Source: Nostoc sp. FACHB-892 | Lineage (GTDB): Bacteria > Cyanobacteriota > Cyanobacteriia > Cyanobacteriales > Nostocaceae | Assembly: GCF_014698795.1 (NCBI RefSeq) | Contig: NZ_JACJTR010000001.1 | Location: 539,294 to 603,293 of the forward strand | DNA: 64,000 nt | Reading direction: 5' to 3' | Part shown: in pieces, positions 18,287 to 26,836 of the stretch | How the letters are laid out: the number at the start of each line of letters is the position of its first letter | Numbering within the stretch: position 1 is the first letter of the stretch | The notes under the pieces: generated by a model | The model's database searches: none | What the model saw: the letters and a program-made list of their open reading frames with translations, nothing else | Told to the model about the DNA's origin: nothing | Made by a program: the position numbers and the translations under genes

Positions 18287-18829
18287 GTTACTTCCTTATT
18301 AATGTTGAGTGGCGACTCGCCGCTTTGTTTCATCTTTGTTTGCACTGTTTTACCTATATCTCTATAGTTCAAAACAAATGTGACTCAAAAATGACAATCA
18401 TCAATAATATGCCTTCAAACGGTAATATCCACCACGCCACATACAGATCAATCTCCCTACAGCGATCGCTTACATTTCTCTTGCTAGACAATGTCTATCT
18501 TTGGCAATTTAATCTGAAACAAGGAACTGTTTCCCTGTTTGTTCTTAAGGCCCAAATATTCCCTATCTACCTCCGATTTTTACCAGAAGTATTTACATTG
18601 TTAGTTTGTCCTAATTCTGGTAATAGGCTAGGATATCTGATTCAATAAAACGTCTTCCGTAAGTTGGATTTATAGTAATCTAAAGAATGATTGACTAATA
18701 GTGGCCAATCGTGCTTGGTTTTATCAGACAGCTAGAGACAGCGATCGCCTAAAACTTTAAATTAAGTAGGGACGCACATAAATGTGCGTCCCTACTTAAT
18801 AATAAAAATCTTTTTTTATCCTTAATCCT
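18287..18829. other. Gene-free interval with a 40-bp perfect palindrome
   Basis: No convincing gene. A plus-strand frame reaching 18648 mixes the opposite strand of the permease gene with AT-rich sequence and shows no family features. The notable item is the palindrome at 18761-18800. Confidence 0.5.
18761..18800. repeat. Perfect 40-bp palindrome of the GTAGGGACGCAC type
   Basis: ATTAAGTAGGGACGCACAT, AA, then the exact complement ATGTGCGTCCCTACTTAAT: 19-bp arms and a 2-bp centre. It is the most regular member of the GTAGGG palindrome family in this window. It lies 30 nt past the end of the gene at 18830-19288 and would form a strong hairpin in its transcript. Confidence 0.85.
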
Positions 18830-19288
18830 TTAGTATCTGCTACTGGGAAAAAGTAGAATATCTATTAATTCTCCCATTACTAAACCCAATACAGCTATGA
18901 CTGTTAAAACCCAAAACGAATCTAGCTTCTTAAAGCCAGAAAAGCGCATTTCTAAATCAGCTAAAAGTGTACTTGCCAAGGGGATGATAAAAAGGCTTAA
19001 GAATAGCGACCAAGTTGCTACAAAAGCAATTGATATACTTAAAAATAATATGACAGCTAGAGTCTTAGACCCAAATTCAACTAAACGCTCTAACCAAGAA
19101 AAACTTTTTCGCACTACAGCTATAACCATAGCAGCAACAAAAGCTCCTACCAACCAAACAATATGATGAGCAGCAAGATACCATCCCAGGAGAGTGTAAG
19201 CCAGCCATAGTAATATTAAAGGCATCAAAGGAATCCTATTAAAAAATTCCACATTCATACTGCCAAGGCTTGTGAAAAGAAAGACCAA
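18830..19288 (-). CDS. Small integral membrane protein, unknown function
   Basis: Up to 152 residues with four or five hydrophobic segments (LMPLILLWLAYTLLGWYLAA, IVWLVGAFVAAMVIAVV, TLAVILFLSISIAFVATW, FWVLTVIAVLGLVMGELID). The second possible start (Met11, MNVEFFNRIPL, 19258) is more like a normal N-terminus than the first. I do not recognise a family. The gene is isolated, with nearly 1 kb of gene-free DNA upstream. Confidence 0.65.
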   Translation of the reverse strand: MVFLFTSLGSMNVEFFNRIPLMPLILLWLAYTLLGWYLAAHHIVWLVGAFVAAMVIAVVRKSFSWLERLVEFGSKTLAVILFLSISIAFVATWSLFLSLFIIPLASTLLADLEMRFSGFKKLDSFWVLTVIAVLGLVMGELIDILLFPSSRY

Positions 19289-20261
19289 GTTAATATCTTA
19301 ATTGTAGTCAAAGCTTGTTACTACTCGAATTTCTAAATATACCAACTGCGCTCAGGATATTTCTCTATCTACAGGGCAAATTTCAGGGCATACTCTTTTG
19401 TCGTGGCAATATATAGTTCGGGAATCTAAGCCTTAGACGCTTTTAACTTTGTTTGGTGCGATCGCTTGTAGCTAAAAGTTCAGAAAATCAGGCTGATCCA
19501 GCAACAAGAATATATTAATTTTCCGTATATTTCCCCTAAAAAAGTTATATTTAAAACATAGTAGTACTAACTTAAGAACAAAAGTACTAAATTTTAAAAT
19601 ACTAACGATGTATAAGTAAATTAATTTTGACTCTCAGCTATTTGCCATGAAATTTAATGAACAGGTAGTTACAATCCAGCGTGTACAACTTTGATAACTG
19701 TCCACAATACTGTTGCATATATCAAGCTCATGGTAATATTATTTTACTGTCAGGAGATATTATTTTATACATTAAATTGTAACCATGCGGAAACAGCTAG
19801 TTAGGTGTGCTACCTCCAAAAAACAAAAAGTTATTCAACACACTCAAAAAATGTACAAAAATGCTAATCTGCAAAGCACAGAGCTTTTGAAAATTTGCTT
19901 ATATAAGGTACTAAATAGCTAAAAAATCCCTATTTTAGTAATTATTAAAGCTAGCTAATAAGGTATCAAAACCTCTTAAAATTTAGACAAGAATAAATAG
20001 GAAAAACTTGACACTAATTCAGGCGTTTTTCGTATATGTAAAAATATCGAAAAGCCAAGTTTGTCTTGCCAATAAGACATTAATATTGCGTGTTTTATTT
20101 AGATATTGATTTCTCTTTGTGGTTAGTTACCTAATATAAAATCCCTATTTTATGGCTGAAAATTTAAGATACCTCTATCAAATGAGGCAAACATTAAAAT
20201 CTAACAAATGATTTAGTAACGACTAGATTATTAACAACGTCACTAAGAGTAACAGGAAAAC
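19289..20261. other. Long AT-rich gene-free region
   Basis: Almost 1 kb without a convincing gene. A 45-codon frame from about 19784 (MRKQLVRCATSKKQ) has no supporting evidence. There is a single HIP1-like site and no clear palindrome. It presumably contains the promoters of the divergent genes at 19288 and 20262. A non-coding RNA cannot be excluded. Confidence 0.5.
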
Positions 20262-20903
20262 ATGAATATCATTGTTCGTTTGTTTGGAGCGATCGCTTTC
20301 CAAATATCTGCGATCGCAGCGATGTCTACTATGGCAATGTCTAATGAAAAGCCCCTGCGTATCTATACCCAAGAGACTCCTGCTGCTTCTCAACAGAAAA
20401 CAACGCAGAAGATTTGCTCTTTAGATCCCATTGAGGATTTATTGCCTCCACTACAAACCAAGGCAAGTAATTCTTTGCTTTCTTACCTTGCCGAACAAGG
20501 TTTTACACAGACTCAAGAGGGTTCTTGGGTCTGTTATGCGAACAATCCTAAAAAAGAAGGGCGTTACTTTACCTTATTTAAGGTTAAACAAGTCGATGGC
20601 AGACTTATAGCAAGTTCCTTCTTAGATGAGGGCAGTCTGATTCAGGGACAGGAAAATCGGAGTTTGGACTTCTTTATGATGCTGATTAAGCGTCATATGA
20701 ATAATAGTCAAGAGAACCGTCAAGGTATACGTAGGTATTTAGAAGCTTTTGTCTCCTTAGTAAAAGAAGGGAAGATCAAACCCACACGTCGTGGGTTTAT
20801 TTTTGACCAACCAAACCGGGCATTGGTCTTATATCACACACTCTCATCAGGAAATCTCAAGGGTACTGGAATCACGATCAACATTGATTTACCTAAGAGT
20901 TGA
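20262..20903 (+). CDS. Exported hypothetical protein, 213 aa
   Basis: The N-terminus MNIIVRLFGAIAFQISAIAA followed by MSTMAMS looks like a signal peptide with cleavage near residues 25-28. The mature protein has a beta-rich middle (EGSWVCYANNPKKEGRYFTL, FKVKQVDGRLIASSFLDEG) and two Cys. I do not recognise a family. It is 227 nt upstream of a second exported protein on the same strand, and the two may be expressed together. The first 30 nt of the gene include two HIP1 sites. Confidence 0.65.
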   Translation: MNIIVRLFGAIAFQISAIAAMSTMAMSNEKPLRIYTQETPAASQQKTTQKICSLDPIEDLLPPLQTKASNSLLSYLAEQGFTQTQEGSWVCYANNPKKEGRYFTLFKVKQVDGRLIASSFLDEGSLIQGQENRSLDFFMMLIKRHMNNSQENRQGIRRYLEAFVSLVKEGKIKPTRRGFIFDQPNRALVLYHTLSSGNLKGTGITINIDLPKS

Positions 20904-21002
20904 ACTTGAGGACTGGAGATTGGGGATTCAAACCTCACTCAACTCCTAAAGAAATTTTCTCCCAATCTCCAATTCTAGTTACCCATGAGAGGAACACTGT
21001 TC

Positions 21003-21021
21003 GCAGACTCGATGAGTCTGC
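21003..21021. other. Hairpin in a structured-looking leader
   Basis: GCAGACTC-GAT-GAGTCTGC: an 8-bp stem with a 3-nt loop, in the 227-nt gap before the gene at 21131. The following 90 nt (to about 21095) are richer in G+C than the neighbourhood and look unlike the usual spacer DNA here. It may be part of an RNA structure or of an old insertion-element end; I cannot identify it. Confidence 0.4.
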
Positions 21022-21130
21022 CGTATTGTTGCGACTCGTTGAATTCCTGAAGCTATTAATATCGGCCCCACGGACTGAAAGAGGGACGTGAACAACCAAT
21101 GAAATTGCTGTCATTTAGTGGAGGTGCATC

Positions 21131-22444
21131 TTGCCTAAATCAATTGTTCAAAGAATTGCAATGCCGTTGGCACAGCGTCTTGTAGAGAAGACAGTTCGGT
21201 TTGCGACCATCGTATTCTCATCTGTTGCAGTAGTACTCACTACCTGTCAGCCTACTTTTGCACAGCTCAATATTGGACGCTATGGTATCCAACAAGGACT
21301 GGAGTCTGAGTATCTCCAATACCAACTCAATAACCAGAATCTGAGCCAGATGCGAGTCATTCCTGGATGTGATGTGGGATTTGGCCTGACTTGCAATAAA
21401 ACTGGATCAGTAATCCAGCGATTACTGGATTTAAACGACGGCGCTAGCTATCAAAACCTCCTGATCCGAGCAGCCGGTGGGGAAGAAAACTTCCAGAACT
21501 TTGCTAGCTTTTACGGTAACAATCCCAATCTCTCTGCCGTGCCTTTCGCCTCATTTTGGAGAAACGAATCTCCCGCAATCATGGATGGATCTCAATACCT
21601 TCTTGGACAACCTATTGATCGAAATCCAATAGAAGGACTCGGACATATAACCAAGCAGTTTTACTGGTCACCATACTCCGGAACCAATAACTCGGTCAGC
21701 CTCCGGAATGGATTACTAGACTTGAAGTTGTCATACGGACGACTTCTATTTGAAGAAGCCTCAAAAATTTCCAACATTAAAGAGCAGATTCAGTCTCTAG
21801 GTCTGTCGCCAGAGATGACGAATTTCTATGTAGATAAAATTTCAACAGGCTTGGATGCGTTGAGTTCTGGAAATCCGAATCAACTCCAACAGAGAATCTT
21901 TGAAGTACTATCCTTTCCATACTCCAAAAATGGTGGGGAATTCGGACGTCCCAATAACGCGGTTCCACAGGAATTTAGTCAGCTATTGGGAGAAGATATC
22001 CCAGGAGATATTTTGCTGAGTGATAATCCAGTAGCGTTGGATGGAGAAGCGATGAGCTTCGGTACTTTCCCCGCCTCTGTGGGAGATGTTTTGGTACAAG
22101 ATAGTCCTGATTCCTTTCCACTCTGGCCAATAATCGGAATTGGGGGTCTTGGTTTAATTTTGCTTCTCCTACTGGATGGCGATAGTGCATCAGCTCAAAC
22201 ACCTGTTTCTTCAGAAAATGCACCTTTATCTCTCAACAGCCAAGGCGAATGCGATCTGACTCCCAGTAGTAATGGTTCTGATCACACACAGATCATTGAG
22301 ATTCCGTGTAATCTTACTCCTACAATCCCTACGGAAATGAAGAGAGTAGTGGAGCCATCAATGATCAAAGCGCTTGTATTACTAATTGTTCTACTATGCA
22401 TAGTCCGTTACAAACACCGATCTTTAAAAATCCGTAATTCGTAA
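21131..22444 (+). CDS. Exported protein with a PEP-CTERM-like C-terminal anchor
   Basis: 437 residues. The start is a TTG at 21131, chosen because GGAGGTG (21120-21126) lies 6 nt before it; an ATG ten codons further is the alternative. A signal peptide covers about residues 20-45 (IVFSSVAVVLTTCQPTFAQ, cleaved after FAQ). The mature part is Asn/Gln/Ser-rich with no domain I recognise. A hydrophobic segment (LWPIIGIGGLGLILLLLL) lies near residue 340. The last 30 residues, VVEPSM, then IKALVLLIVLLCIV, then RYKHRSLKIR, have the layout of a PEP-CTERM sorting signal (VPEPS, helix, basic end) with the first Pro replaced. The upstream 213-aa exported protein is its likely partner. Confidence 0.7.
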   Translation: MPKSIVQRIAMPLAQRLVEKTVRFATIVFSSVAVVLTTCQPTFAQLNIGRYGIQQGLESEYLQYQLNNQNLSQMRVIPGCDVGFGLTCNKTGSVIQRLLDLNDGASYQNLLIRAAGGEENFQNFASFYGNNPNLSAVPFASFWRNESPAIMDGSQYLLGQPIDRNPIEGLGHITKQFYWSPYSGTNNSVSLRNGLLDLKLSYGRLLFEEASKISNIKEQIQSLGLSPEMTNFYVDKISTGLDALSSGNPNQLQQRIFEVLSFPYSKNGGEFGRPNNAVPQEFSQLLGEDIPGDILLSDNPVALDGEAMSFGTFPASVGDVLVQDSPDSFPLWPIIGIGGLGLILLLLLDGDSASAQTPVSSENAPLSLNSQGECDLTPSSNGSDHTQIIEIPCNLTPTIPTEMKRVVEPSMIKALVLLIVLLCIVRYKHRSLKIRNS

Positions 22445-22482
22445 TTTTTACAGCAGTTTTCATTTCTTTGAAAGATATCTTT

Positions 22483-22520
22483 TGTAGGGGCACAGCAATG
22501 CTCATTGCTGTGCCCCTACA
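22483..22520. repeat. REP-like palindrome downstream of the PEP-CTERM-like gene
   Basis: TGTAGGGGCACAGCAATG, CT, CATTGCTGTGCCCCTACA: perfect 18-bp arms with a 2-bp centre. It starts 39 nt past the stop codon and may end the transcript of that gene as a hairpin, although no T-tract follows. Confidence 0.8.
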
Positions 22521-22784
22521 GTACAAGTCTATTTACCAAGCGATCGCTTGTAAAAGTATTCAGAATTTACGCAACTTCTTTTTTGCAAATCTGGATAGTA
22601 CTTGAATAATGCATTGAAGTTATTGAAAAATCAATAAAATTCAGTTAGTAATTGAAAAAATATTAAAACTTTATCTTATAAAGGTTAATTCTTTAAAGTA
22701 ACTATATAGATCAAATCTATACTTGTAAACAGATAAATAAATAGAAAGTTTTCCTAAAAAACTAGTTAAAGTTGTATATAAGTA

Positions 22785-24401
22785 ATGAGCCATTCACCAA
22801 TATTTAGAAAATTAGCCAACACACTTGGGATTGTCAGCTATTGTCAAAAGCATGATATTTCAACGAGTGAAGGCATTGAGCGCATTGATCAACTTAAAAA
22901 ACTGATGTCATTGCGTAAAACTAAGCGGCGACAATTTTTGACTGATTTAGGGAAATTGACAATATTGGGTGGGACAATTGGTGTAGGGTCTGGTTATTTT
23001 CATCGTACTTTAGCCGCACCTTCATCAGTGGATGCAAAGATAGCTATTGTAGGTGCTGGTTTAGCAGGACTTGCTTGTGGCTACGAACTTCAACGTCAAG
23101 GAATTAAAGCTACTATTTACGAAGCTAGTGACCGAGCAGGAGGACGTTGCTACTCACTTGATGGTGTCTTCCCTGGTCAAGTTGCCGAAAGAGGCGGCGA
23201 GTTTATAGACAATCTGCACAAAACAATCTTAGGATATGTAAGCGAATTTAAGTTAGAAGTCGAAGATTTATCAAAGCAACCAGGTGAAGTATTTTATTAC
23301 TTTAATGGTCAGCGTTATCGGGAATCAGCAGTAGTTGATGAATTCCGAAATTTTGTTACCGCAATGAGAGTTGATTTACGCACTCTGAAACAACCTACTG
23401 CGGATAACTTCACTGTATCTGAGCGACTACTGGATTTGACTAATCTCCAAGATTATCTTGATAGTCGTGGAGCGGGAACTTTACTCAAAAATGTAATTAA
23501 ATCCGCATATATTAGTGAATATGGTCGAGAAATTGACCAACAAAACTGTTTAAATTTTTTACTATTTATTCATGCAGATAGACGCTCAAAGTTTAAGCCT
23601 TTTGGTGTATTTAGCGATGAACGCTATCATGTTATTGGAGGCAATCAACAGATTGTTGAAGGTTTAAAAAACCGTTTACCAGGGCAGATTCAGTATGGTA
23701 AAAAGCTGATTGCTGCCAGGAAAGATAGTGCTAGTAAAATTGAATTAGTTTTTAGCAATGGTCTTAGTGAAAAGTTTGATGCTGTTGTATTTTCTCTTCC
23801 TTTCTCAACTCTGCGCGAAGTAGATTTAAAAGGGCTTCAACTACCACAGTGGAAACTTGATGCGATTAATAATTTAGTCTATGGAACTAACTCAAAACTG
23901 ATGGTAGGTTTCAATGGTCGTCCTTGGAATATCCTTGGTAGTAATGGTAGTGCCTATGCTGATCTTGCCAACCTTCAAGGTATTTGGGAAACTAACCCTA
24001 GTAAAGCTACATATGGCCGAGCAGTGTTAACTGATTACGCTGGTGGCAATTTAGGTGCAAGACTTAACCCAAAAAATCTTCAACGAGAAACTGCTAAGTT
24101 TATTAATGACCTGAAGTTTGTCTTCCCTGGCGCAGATATTTCGGCTGTACGGATTAAAAATACCGAATATCTAGCTTATTTAGAAAACTGGTCGTTAAAT
24201 CCACTCACCAAAGGAAGTTACACCTGTAACCAACCTGGTTACTTTACAACAATTGCTGGTAATGAAGGCAAATCAGTAGATAACATTTACTTTGCAGGAG
24301 AACATACTAACTCATTTTATGAATGGCAAGGTTTTATGGAAGGAGCTGCAATCTCAGGTGTTAATGCTGCCAAGCAAATTTTGAAAGGTATTAACAAATA
24401 A
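22785..24401 (+). CDS. Flavin-dependent amine oxidase with Tat-type signal
   Basis: 538 residues. After a 40-residue extension comes KTKRRQFLTDLGKLTILGG, a twin-arginine-like signal; Met41 is therefore an alternative start. Residues about 85-115 form the FAD-binding GAGLAGLACGYEL with the GG doublet motif (EASDRAGGRCYSL). The C-terminus has the flavin-binding YFAGEHTNSFYEWQGFMEGA and a final SGVNAAKQIL helix. Such enzymes oxidise amines or L-amino acids and give hydrogen peroxide and ammonia; Tat export would put the reaction in the periplasm. The substrate is unknown. There is a 340-nt AT-rich gap before it and no operon partner. Confidence 0.85.
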   Translation: MSHSPIFRKLANTLGIVSYCQKHDISTSEGIERIDQLKKLMSLRKTKRRQFLTDLGKLTILGGTIGVGSGYFHRTLAAPSSVDAKIAIVGAGLAGLACGYELQRQGIKATIYEASDRAGGRCYSLDGVFPGQVAERGGEFIDNLHKTILGYVSEFKLEVEDLSKQPGEVFYYFNGQRYRESAVVDEFRNFVTAMRVDLRTLKQPTADNFTVSERLLDLTNLQDYLDSRGAGTLLKNVIKSAYISEYGREIDQQNCLNFLLFIHADRRSKFKPFGVFSDERYHVIGGNQQIVEGLKNRLPGQIQYGKKLIAARKDSASKIELVFSNGLSEKFDAVVFSLPFSTLREVDLKGLQLPQWKLDAINNLVYGTNSKLMVGFNGRPWNILGSNGSAYADLANLQGIWETNPSKATYGRAVLTDYAGGNLGARLNPKNLQRETAKFINDLKFVFPGADISAVRIKNTEYLAYLENWSLNPLTKGSYTCNQPGYFTTIAGNEGKSVDNIYFAGEHTNSFYEWQGFMEGAAISGVNAAKQILKGINK

Positions 24402-25183
24402 TTCTTTATTTATCAATAAAAAACTCCATCCACACTTTAAATTTAGAAGCTGAAAAGTTCTTGAAACTTCCTGGCTTATGATTGCTCAGTGGCATATTTT
24501 ATAATTTTATCGACATACGCAATGCACTTTGCTTGAAACAGAATATATTTATACCACTCACAGTCTTATTTAGGACTTACGCACAGGTGGAAAATCGAAC
24601 CACAGAGGCACAGAGAACACGGAGGAATAAGAGTTTGAGAGGTATTTTGCGTAAGTCCTGTTATTTTGAATATTTAGAAGCTTTTAGAAGTATTTTCCTA
24701 AATATTTTACCATAAAAATATCTAATTATAAGCCCATTAGCTAATTTCTTCCCTTGGGTATATAACTTAAAATCATAAGCAAAACTCTTGACAGATATGG
24801 CAGGAGTTTTATTTTGCTAAACCTATAATTAAATCCTTGTAAACATTCAAACTTTATATACTGGAAAATGTGTAGTGATTTTGAGTTAATTAAAAAACAG
24901 ATCAATAAACATAAACTCTAAGTATCGTTGTTTTCCATATTTTTTGATATGTGCATCTAAAATATGGACAATTTCTAAATTTGTGATGATTTAGGTAAGC
25001 TCAAGTCTTGTTTATAAAATTATGCTGAGTTTTATTCCTCAAAGAAAGTTTGTATATTCCAAGGCAAACGGTGTTACCAACTCAGCCCCAATAACATAAT
25101 ATTCAGGATGTTTTTTAAAATAACTAGTGAGTTACCCGGCTATCAAAAATAAAGATACTAAAGAATAGCAAAAGGTAAATAAT
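24402..25183. other. Gene-free interval containing a MITE-like element
   Basis: AT-rich, without a convincing gene; the 77-codon frame from 24482 runs through the MITE-like element at 24572-24659 and is spurious. The last 150 nt probably hold the promoter of the gene at 25184. Confidence 0.5.
24572..24659. mobile_element. MITE-like element, 88 bp, with 12-bp perfect terminal inverted repeats
   Basis: Ends AGGACTTACGCA and TGCGTAAGTCCT are exact inverted copies. The interior includes AACCACAGAGGCACAGAGAA followed by CACGGAGG, the same motif that recurs at 35107, 35964, 37068, 37146 and 37221. It has no coding capacity. A non-autonomous element is the simplest reading; flanking target duplications are not obvious. 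Confidence 0.6.
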
Positions 25184-25573
25184 ATGTATCATACTCAAAT
25201 GTTACCAACAACCATAGCAACCAATAGTAATTTACATCAAGTAATCGTTAGTGAAGCAAAAAAAGATCAAGGGCAAACGCATGAATTAACTATTACTGAT
25301 ATAGCGATATCTTTATCTCCTGTTGGCTTTATAATTAGTTGGATGGTTTTTTTCCTAATATTGCGAAAAATCCGGGCAGTTTTAGATTACAAAATGGTGT
25401 TTCCCTCTAAAGCTACACACAAACTTCCCTGTAAAAACTGTAGCTTTTATTCCAATAATCATTATCTAAAATGTGCAGTAAATCCTTCTATTGTTCTCAC
25501 CGAAGAAGCAATGAATTGCTCTGAATACTCACCTAACAAGAAAAATTTGTCCTCCAAACATCCTTTTGGCTAG
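25184..25573 (+). CDS. Small membrane protein with a conserved four-Cys cytoplasmic segment
   Basis: 129 residues. One transmembrane segment (about 43-63, SPVGFIISWMVFFLILRKI) is followed by a Cys-containing region: LPCKNCSFYSNNHYLKCAVN, then MNCSEY. The CxxC...C...C spacing suggests metal or disulfide binding. I recall similar proteins in filamentous cyanobacteria but no function. ATG at 25184 follows AAAGGTAAATA, a weak ribosome-binding site. The gene is monocistronic, with a divergent direction from the TspO gene downstream. Confidence 0.65.
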   Translation: MYHTQMLPTTIATNSNLHQVIVSEAKKDQGQTHELTITDIAISLSPVGFIISWMVFFLILRKIRAVLDYKMVFPSKATHKLPCKNCSFYSNNHYLKCAVNPSIVLTEEAMNCSEYSPNKKNLSSKHPFG

Positions 25574-25681
25574 AAATAATAATTTTCAATCTGATGCTGC
25601 ACGAGTATCGAGAGCTACTTAATATGTAGGTTCTTTAGCTGGTAACACCAGCGATCGCCTGTCTTTTTCCGTTACCTTTAT

Positions 25682-26155
25682 TTAGCTGCCTGCGCCCTGA
25701 TTAAGTTGAATTAATAGCCAAGTGAGATAAGTACCGAAAGGGCCCCAAAGAGCATAGGGTAGAAATAGCCAAGAGGCTTTTTGGGAAATTGGTTTAACCA
25801 GAAATGCCAAAATGTAGACTAAAAGTGTTGCCAAGCCACCGGCAATCATTCCACCTGTTAGGCTGCGAAGTTCTACTACAATGGGACTGTAAACTGAGGT
25901 TAATAGGGCGATCGCTGCATATATAGCCATCAACAGCCAAGGACGAGACTGTTTTGAGGTTTTCTCCCAAACGATAATTGCTGAGATTGTCAGACAGACC
26001 CAAATGAATGTCCAAATAAATGGGATGAGAAATTCAAAAGTCAACCAGCCGGGACGCTGCAAGTTTTGAAACCAAGGATCACGGAGTGATGTTAGCAGGC
26101 TACCGCCAAAAAATAGTGCTGCTGAAACTGCTGTGATAATCCATCTCGCTTTCAC
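25682..26155 (-). CDS. TspO/MBR family membrane protein
   Basis: 157 residues with five hydrophobic segments, the TspO fold number. Family signs are LQRPGWLTFEFLIPFIWTFI in loop 1 and helix 2, and the end LPYALWGPFGTYLTWLLIQLN. TspO proteins bind tetrapyrroles and hydrophobic ligands and act in stress regulation. The sequence has diverged from typical Trp-rich members, and only part of the ligand site is recognisable. The next gene on this strand, another small membrane protein, starts 122 nt upstream, so they may be co-expressed. Confidence 0.75.
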   Translation of the reverse strand: MKARWIITAVSAALFFGGSLLTSLRDPWFQNLQRPGWLTFEFLIPFIWTFIWVCLTISAIIVWEKTSKQSRPWLLMAIYAAIALLTSVYSPIVVELRSLTGGMIAGGLATLLVYILAFLVKPISQKASWLFLPYALWGPFGTYLTWLLIQLNQGAGS

Positions 26156-26276
26156 AAAGGTTTCCTGCCATGTAGGGATTACACTTGTAGTCTAGCTCAG
26201 GGTTGCGTTAGTGTTCAGATAATAGTGGGATCTTTTAGTTTTCATATTAGCTAATAGATAACTATACTTAATTACA

Positions 26277-26738
26277 TTAGATTGATGAAAAAGGTTTAAT
26301 CCAACGGAGTTGAATCGCAATATCAAGAGCGATCGCAGCCAGCGCAAACCATAACAAACTTTCTCCCGCTAACACTAAAAAAGGCCAAATTGTGCTATTA
26401 GAATCCCAGCCAAGTTCTATTTGAGTTAATCCCCGCACCAAGCCAAACGCCAGCACACCACCGACTTTGAGTTGGGGATTTTTATCCGAGCGGATAATGT
26501 AGCGGTAGGTGACACCAAATAGCAAACCAGTAAAAGTTGCAACTGCACCACTCACCCACAAGTGCCAGTTAACATGACTTTGCAGACTTGCGAGTATCTG
26601 AAAATACTTTGCTAGTACTAAATTATTCAAAAGACTAGCGATTGCAAAAGCAAAACACACAGATAGACCCCCAATTATTCCAGCTTTGAGGGATTCTATG
26701 CGTTCTGCCATTAATTGAGGATCTAAAGTTACGCTCAC
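26277..26738 (-). CDS. Conserved cyanobacterial membrane protein, 153 aa
   Basis: Four predicted transmembrane segments (IIGGLSVCFAFAIASLL, LWVSGAVATFTGLLFGVTYRY, VGGVLAFGLVRGLTQIELGW, LVLAGESLLWFALAAIALDIA). The loop RYIIRSDKNPQLKVGG is typical of a family I remember from cyanobacterial and plastid-related genomes, but I know no function. It is upstream of the TspO gene and downstream of the two-component genes, all on the minus strand. Confidence 0.7.
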   Translation of the reverse strand: MSVTLDPQLMAERIESLKAGIIGGLSVCFAFAIASLLNNLVLAKYFQILASLQSHVNWHLWVSGAVATFTGLLFGVTYRYIIRSDKNPQLKVGGVLAFGLVRGLTQIELGWDSNSTIWPFLVLAGESLLWFALAAIALDIAIQLRWIKPFSSI

Positions 26739-26836
26739 TCTATATAGAAATTAGGGATTAGGTATTAAGGAAATTTTTCCTTACTCTTCAGTATGATAAA
26801 TGCTACAGCAGTTTTGTAATCAATTAAATGCTGCTC

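Noticed and set aside
17992..18648. 218-codon plus-strand frame
   Set aside because: Its first part is the antisense of the APC permease gene and the rest is AT-rich spacer; no family features.
19784..19921. 45-codon frame starting MRKQLVRCATSKKQ
   Set aside because: No ribosome-binding site, no recognisable family, and chance frames of this size are common in AT-rich DNA.
20900..21091. 63-codon frame overlapping the end of the 213-aa gene
   Set aside because: It runs through the hairpin-containing leader; composition and lack of a ribosome-binding site do not support coding.
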